Assembly (NCBI GenBank): GCA_016209155.1
Contig: JACQWU010000024.1
Location: 1 to 8,338 of the forward strand
Source: Candidatus Desantisiibacteriota bacterium
GTDB lineage: Bacteria; JACRDZ01
Direction: 5' to 3'
Length of the DNA stretch: 8,338 bases
Below the pieces are notes generated by a model. The model was not told the origin of the DNA and did no database searches. It worked only from the letters and a program-made list of their open reading frames with translations. Of the stretch, positions 6,485 through 8,338 are shown piece by piece. The translations under genes and the position numbers were made by a program. How positions within the stretch are numbered: the first letter of the stretch is position 1; every line of letters starts with the position of its first letter.

Positions 6485-7480
6485 TTAAGTCATTTTAAGC
6501 TCAATATTAGGTACTGCATTCAGAGCTAAATTTAGTTTATCTTCAGGTTCAGGGAGATAATATCCGGCGCATGCGATCATAGCAGCATTATCAGTGCACA
6601 AAACAGGCGATGGATAAAAAACATTATATCCCACTTCTCTTAAGCTTTCAAATTTTTCCCTCAGATAACTATTACAGGCAACTCCGCCGGAAATCAGCAA
6701 TGTTTTTATTTTATTTGCTTCCAGCAATTTTAAAGTATTTCGATGTAATAAATCAATCGCTGCTTTTTGAAAACTTGCAAGAATGTCTTCTTTTTTTGCT
6801 TCAGGATTTTTACGGATAACTTCAAGTACTGAGGTTTTAAGACCGCTATAGCTGAAATCAAAAGTATTGCCGCTCTTAAACCTGGGCATAGGAAAAGGAA
6901 AAAGAGAAGGATCTCCGCTCTTGCTTATTTTATCGATAACCGGACCGCCGGGATATCCCAGCTTAAGTTCACGGGCTATTTTGTCAAATACTTCTCCGCA
7001 TGCATCATCCCGGGTTGAAGCAATTTGTTCTACTGAGGTATAGTGTTTCATGTAAAAAATACAAGTATGTCCTCCGGAAACAACAAGCGCTATTGCCGGG
7101 AATGTTATTTCATGTTCAATGAAATTAGCAGAAATATGACCATAAAGATGGTGAACACCTAAAAGAGGAATATTTAAAGCATATGCAAAAGCTTTTGCAT
7201 AAGATATCCCTACTAAAAGCGAGCCTACAAGACCGGGAGCATAAGTAACGGCAATTTTTGTTAATTGTTCTTTTTTTATTTCCGCTTCTTTAAGAGACCG
7301 CAAAACAACTCTGGAAATATTTTCAAGATGACTGCGGGAAGCAAGTTCCGGAACAATTCCCCCGAAATTTTCATGGGTTTCCATCTGTGAACTGATTATA
7401 TTTGAAAGAATTTTCTTCCCGTCTTTTAAAACTGAGGCACTTGTCTCATCACAGGAAGTTTCAATTCCAAGGATATACAT
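6485..7480 (-). CDS. tsaD: tRNA N6-adenosine threonylcarbamoyltransferase TsaD
   Basis: TsaD (Kae1/YgjD family, ASKHA fold) transfers the threonylcarbamoyl group from threonylcarbamoyl-AMP to A37 of ANN-reading tRNAs, working with TsaB and TsaE in the cytoplasm. Seen in the 331 residues: the N-terminus GIETSCDETSASV (5-17); metal-binding HHLYGH with H111 and H115; the nucleotide loop VVSGGHT (133-139); DDACGEVFDKIAR (158-170); GYPGGP (175-180); FSYSGLKT (209-216); SGGVACNSYLR (264-274); and CTDNAAMIA (295-303), whose Asp is the third metal ligand. Length is typical. Several family positions are unusual: Y113 where Glu is common (HH.EGH), and Cys at 161 and 269 where Ala is common. The start at 7480 has GGAG about 5-6 nt upstream. 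The deacetylase gene ends 23 bp before it, which suggests co-transcription. The partners tsaB and tsaE are not encoded in this window. Confidence 0.96.
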   Translation of the reverse strand: MYILGIETSCDETSASVLKDGKKILSNIISSQMETHENFGGIVPELASRSHLENISRVVLRSLKEAEIKKEQLTKIAVTYAPGLVGSLLVGISYAKAFAYALNIPLLGVHHLYGHISANFIEHEITFPAIALVVSGGHTCIFYMKHYTSVEQIASTRDDACGEVFDKIARELKLGYPGGPVIDKISKSGDPSLFPFPMPRFKSGNTFDFSYSGLKTSVLEVIRKNPEAKKEDILASFQKAAIDLLHRNTLKLLEANKIKTLLISGGVACNSYLREKFESLREVGYNVFYPSPVLCTDNAAMIACAGYYLPEPEDKLNLALNAVPNIELKMT

Positions 7481-7503
7481 AATTTCTCCAATGTTAATCC
7501 ACC

Positions 7504-8193
7504 TTAGTTTAATATTTTAGATACAGATACAATCTCTATCCCGTTTTTTTTTAAATATGGGAGCATCTCTTTTATAACTTTTGCCGTGTGTTTTTTTTCA
7601 ACATGTCCGATACCAATGGCCGTTCCGCGTTTTAAAGATATGGATGCAAGTTCCATAATCTGATTTTTTATATATATTGGATCGTCAATATTATCCAGAA
7701 AAACATCTCTTTTATCAACCTTAATCCCGATTTCCTCCCCTGTTTCCATGCACAATGACTTGTTTGTAACAAGACTATCAATATAATACATATTTTTTTC
7801 TTTTAACAAAGTAAGTAAAACTATCATAATATTTTTATCTTCAGTTATTCTTGAACCCATGTGATTATTGATTCCGCGTACATAAGGGATACTTTTAAGA
7901 TTTTCTTCAAGGATTATTTTAATTTCATTCCGGGACATGCTGCTGTAGATTGCTCCCGGACCGGGTTTTTCTTCTTTTGTGTCTTTGTTGTGAGCTTCCA
8001 TTGGAAAATGGAGCATTATTTCAAAATTTTTTTTATGAGCTTCCTCTGCTATTTGCCTGGAAAAAGTAAGCTGAGGTAAAATCGCAAAGGTAATAGGAGC
8101 AGGGATTTCAAAAAATTCTTCAATCTCTTTTCTATAAAAATTTCCCCAATCATCAATTATTATTGCAATGCGTTTCGTTAGTTTTTTTTTACA
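7504..8193 (-). CDS. Divergent polysaccharide deacetylase, YibQ family (main part, frameshifted near N-terminus)
   Basis: An ATG occurs at 8016, but coding similarity continues well upstream of it in the same frame to about 8187, so that ATG is internal. The frame reads RIAIIIDDWGNF, PAPITFAILPQLTFSRQIAEEA, then MLHFPMEAHNK, GPGAIYSSMS, GINNHMGSRIT, RDVFLDNIDDP and AIGIGHVEKKHT, ending at TAA 7504-7506. This is the order of conserved blocks in the YibQ / divergent polysaccharide deacetylase family: IIIDDxG, HxPME, GxNNHMGS, RDVFLDN, GH. The fold is a (beta/alpha) barrel like NodB deacetylases. Its substrate in bacteria is poorly known, and such proteins are often envelope-located and found near peptidase or envelope genes. 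It stands directly upstream of tsaD. Upstream of the A9 run at 8182-8190 this frame meets a stop (8194-8196), while the preceding sequence continues in another frame. Confidence 0.85.
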   Translation of the reverse strand, partial: CKKKLTKRIAIIIDDWGNFYRKEIEEFFEIPAPITFAILPQLTFSRQIAEEAHKKNFEIMLHFPMEAHNKDTKEEKPGPGAIYSSMSRNEIKIILEENLKSIPYVRGINNHMGSRITEDKNIMIVLLTLLKEKNMYYIDSLVTNKSLCMETGEEIGIKVDKRDVFLDNIDDPIYIKNQIMELASISLKRGTAIGIGHVEKKHTAKVIKEMLPYLKKNGIEIVSVSKILN

Positions 8194-8338
8194 TCATGTT
8201 TTTTTATCAATATTAATTTTTGAAAAATAATATCATTAGTATGGACAGTTAAAGCAAACTGTATATCTTTTTTATACGGTTCTATTACTTCCACTGTTAC
8301 TGATGCTTCTAATTGAGTTGCTTCTCTCGTAAGATTAA
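8178..8338 (-). CDS. Upstream part of the same YibQ-family gene (5' partial, in another frame)
   Basis: From the right edge, the minus strand is open for 53 codons from 8336 in one frame: LTREATQLEASVTVEVIEP, then KKDIQFALTVHTNDIIFQK, LILIKKHDVKKN, and TAA at 8178-8180. It carries hydrophobic/charged alternation typical of the beta-rich region that precedes the deacetylase barrel in longer family members. One extra A in the A9 run would read DVKKKLTKRIAIIIDDWG and fuse it to the main part. The gene's start is beyond the window, so any signal peptide or membrane anchor cannot be seen. Confidence 0.6.
   Translation of the reverse strand, partial: NLTREATQLEASVTVEVIEPYKKDIQFALTVHTNDIIFQKLILIKKHDVKKN
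8182..8190 (-). other. A9 homopolymer at the frame break of the deacetylase gene
   Basis: Nine consecutive A residues on the coding (minus) strand sit exactly where the two open frames overlap (8178-8193). A10 or A7 would restore one frame. A second T-A9-C tract occurs in the same gene near its 3' end (about 7544-7552, encoding LKKN) without any frame break. Runs of this length are known both as indel-prone in sequencing and as transcriptional slippage sites. Confidence 0.7.

Overview
This window is AT-rich bacterial DNA, probably from an uncultured or little-studied Gram-negative lineage. Lipid A synthesis (lpxB) implies an outer membrane. ZapA, bacterial-type TsaD and a 300-residue methylenetetrahydrofolate reductase are ordinary bacterial housekeeping functions. 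The NHL/TPR giant protein and the repeat-bearing intergenic spacers remind me of metagenome-assembled candidate phyla, but the sequence alone does not place the organism.

Layout. The left half (1-3865, plus strand) is one very large protein gene whose start lies outside the window. It encodes NHL beta-propeller blades, a fibronectin-III-like module, 14 TPRs, a transglutaminase-like domain and more TPRs. It is broken by a one-base frameshift near 2892-2897. The right half (3872-8338) is entirely minus strand and reads, in transcription order: a YibQ-type divergent polysaccharide deacetylase (5' end outside the window, frameshifted in an A9 run), tsaD, lpxB (C-terminus damaged), zapA, tRNA-Ala(CGC) and a metF-like reductase. 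The plus- and minus-strand blocks converge with only 6 bp between stop codons.

How the genes fit together. The minus-strand genes are closely spaced and co-oriented, with 23 bp between the deacetylase and tsaD, a 10 bp overlap between zapA and the tRNA, and 24 bp between the tRNA and the reductase start. This looks like one or two polycistronic units mixing envelope synthesis (deacetylase, lpxB), division (zapA), tRNA biology (tsaD, tRNA-Ala) and one-carbon metabolism. Two spacers carry inverted repeats: 6401-6480 between tsaD and lpxB, and about 5213-5276 between lpxB and zapA. I found no convincing promoter or intrinsic terminator.

Main caution. Three of the six protein genes carry reading-frame damage, two of them at A homopolymers and one as a probable short deletion next to a C8 run. 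Either the assembly has indel errors, or these are genuine lesions or slippage sites. I do not see a clearly new defence or mobile system. The most unusual items are the architecture of the giant NHL/TPR protein, the zapA/tRNA overlap and the frame-disruption cluster.
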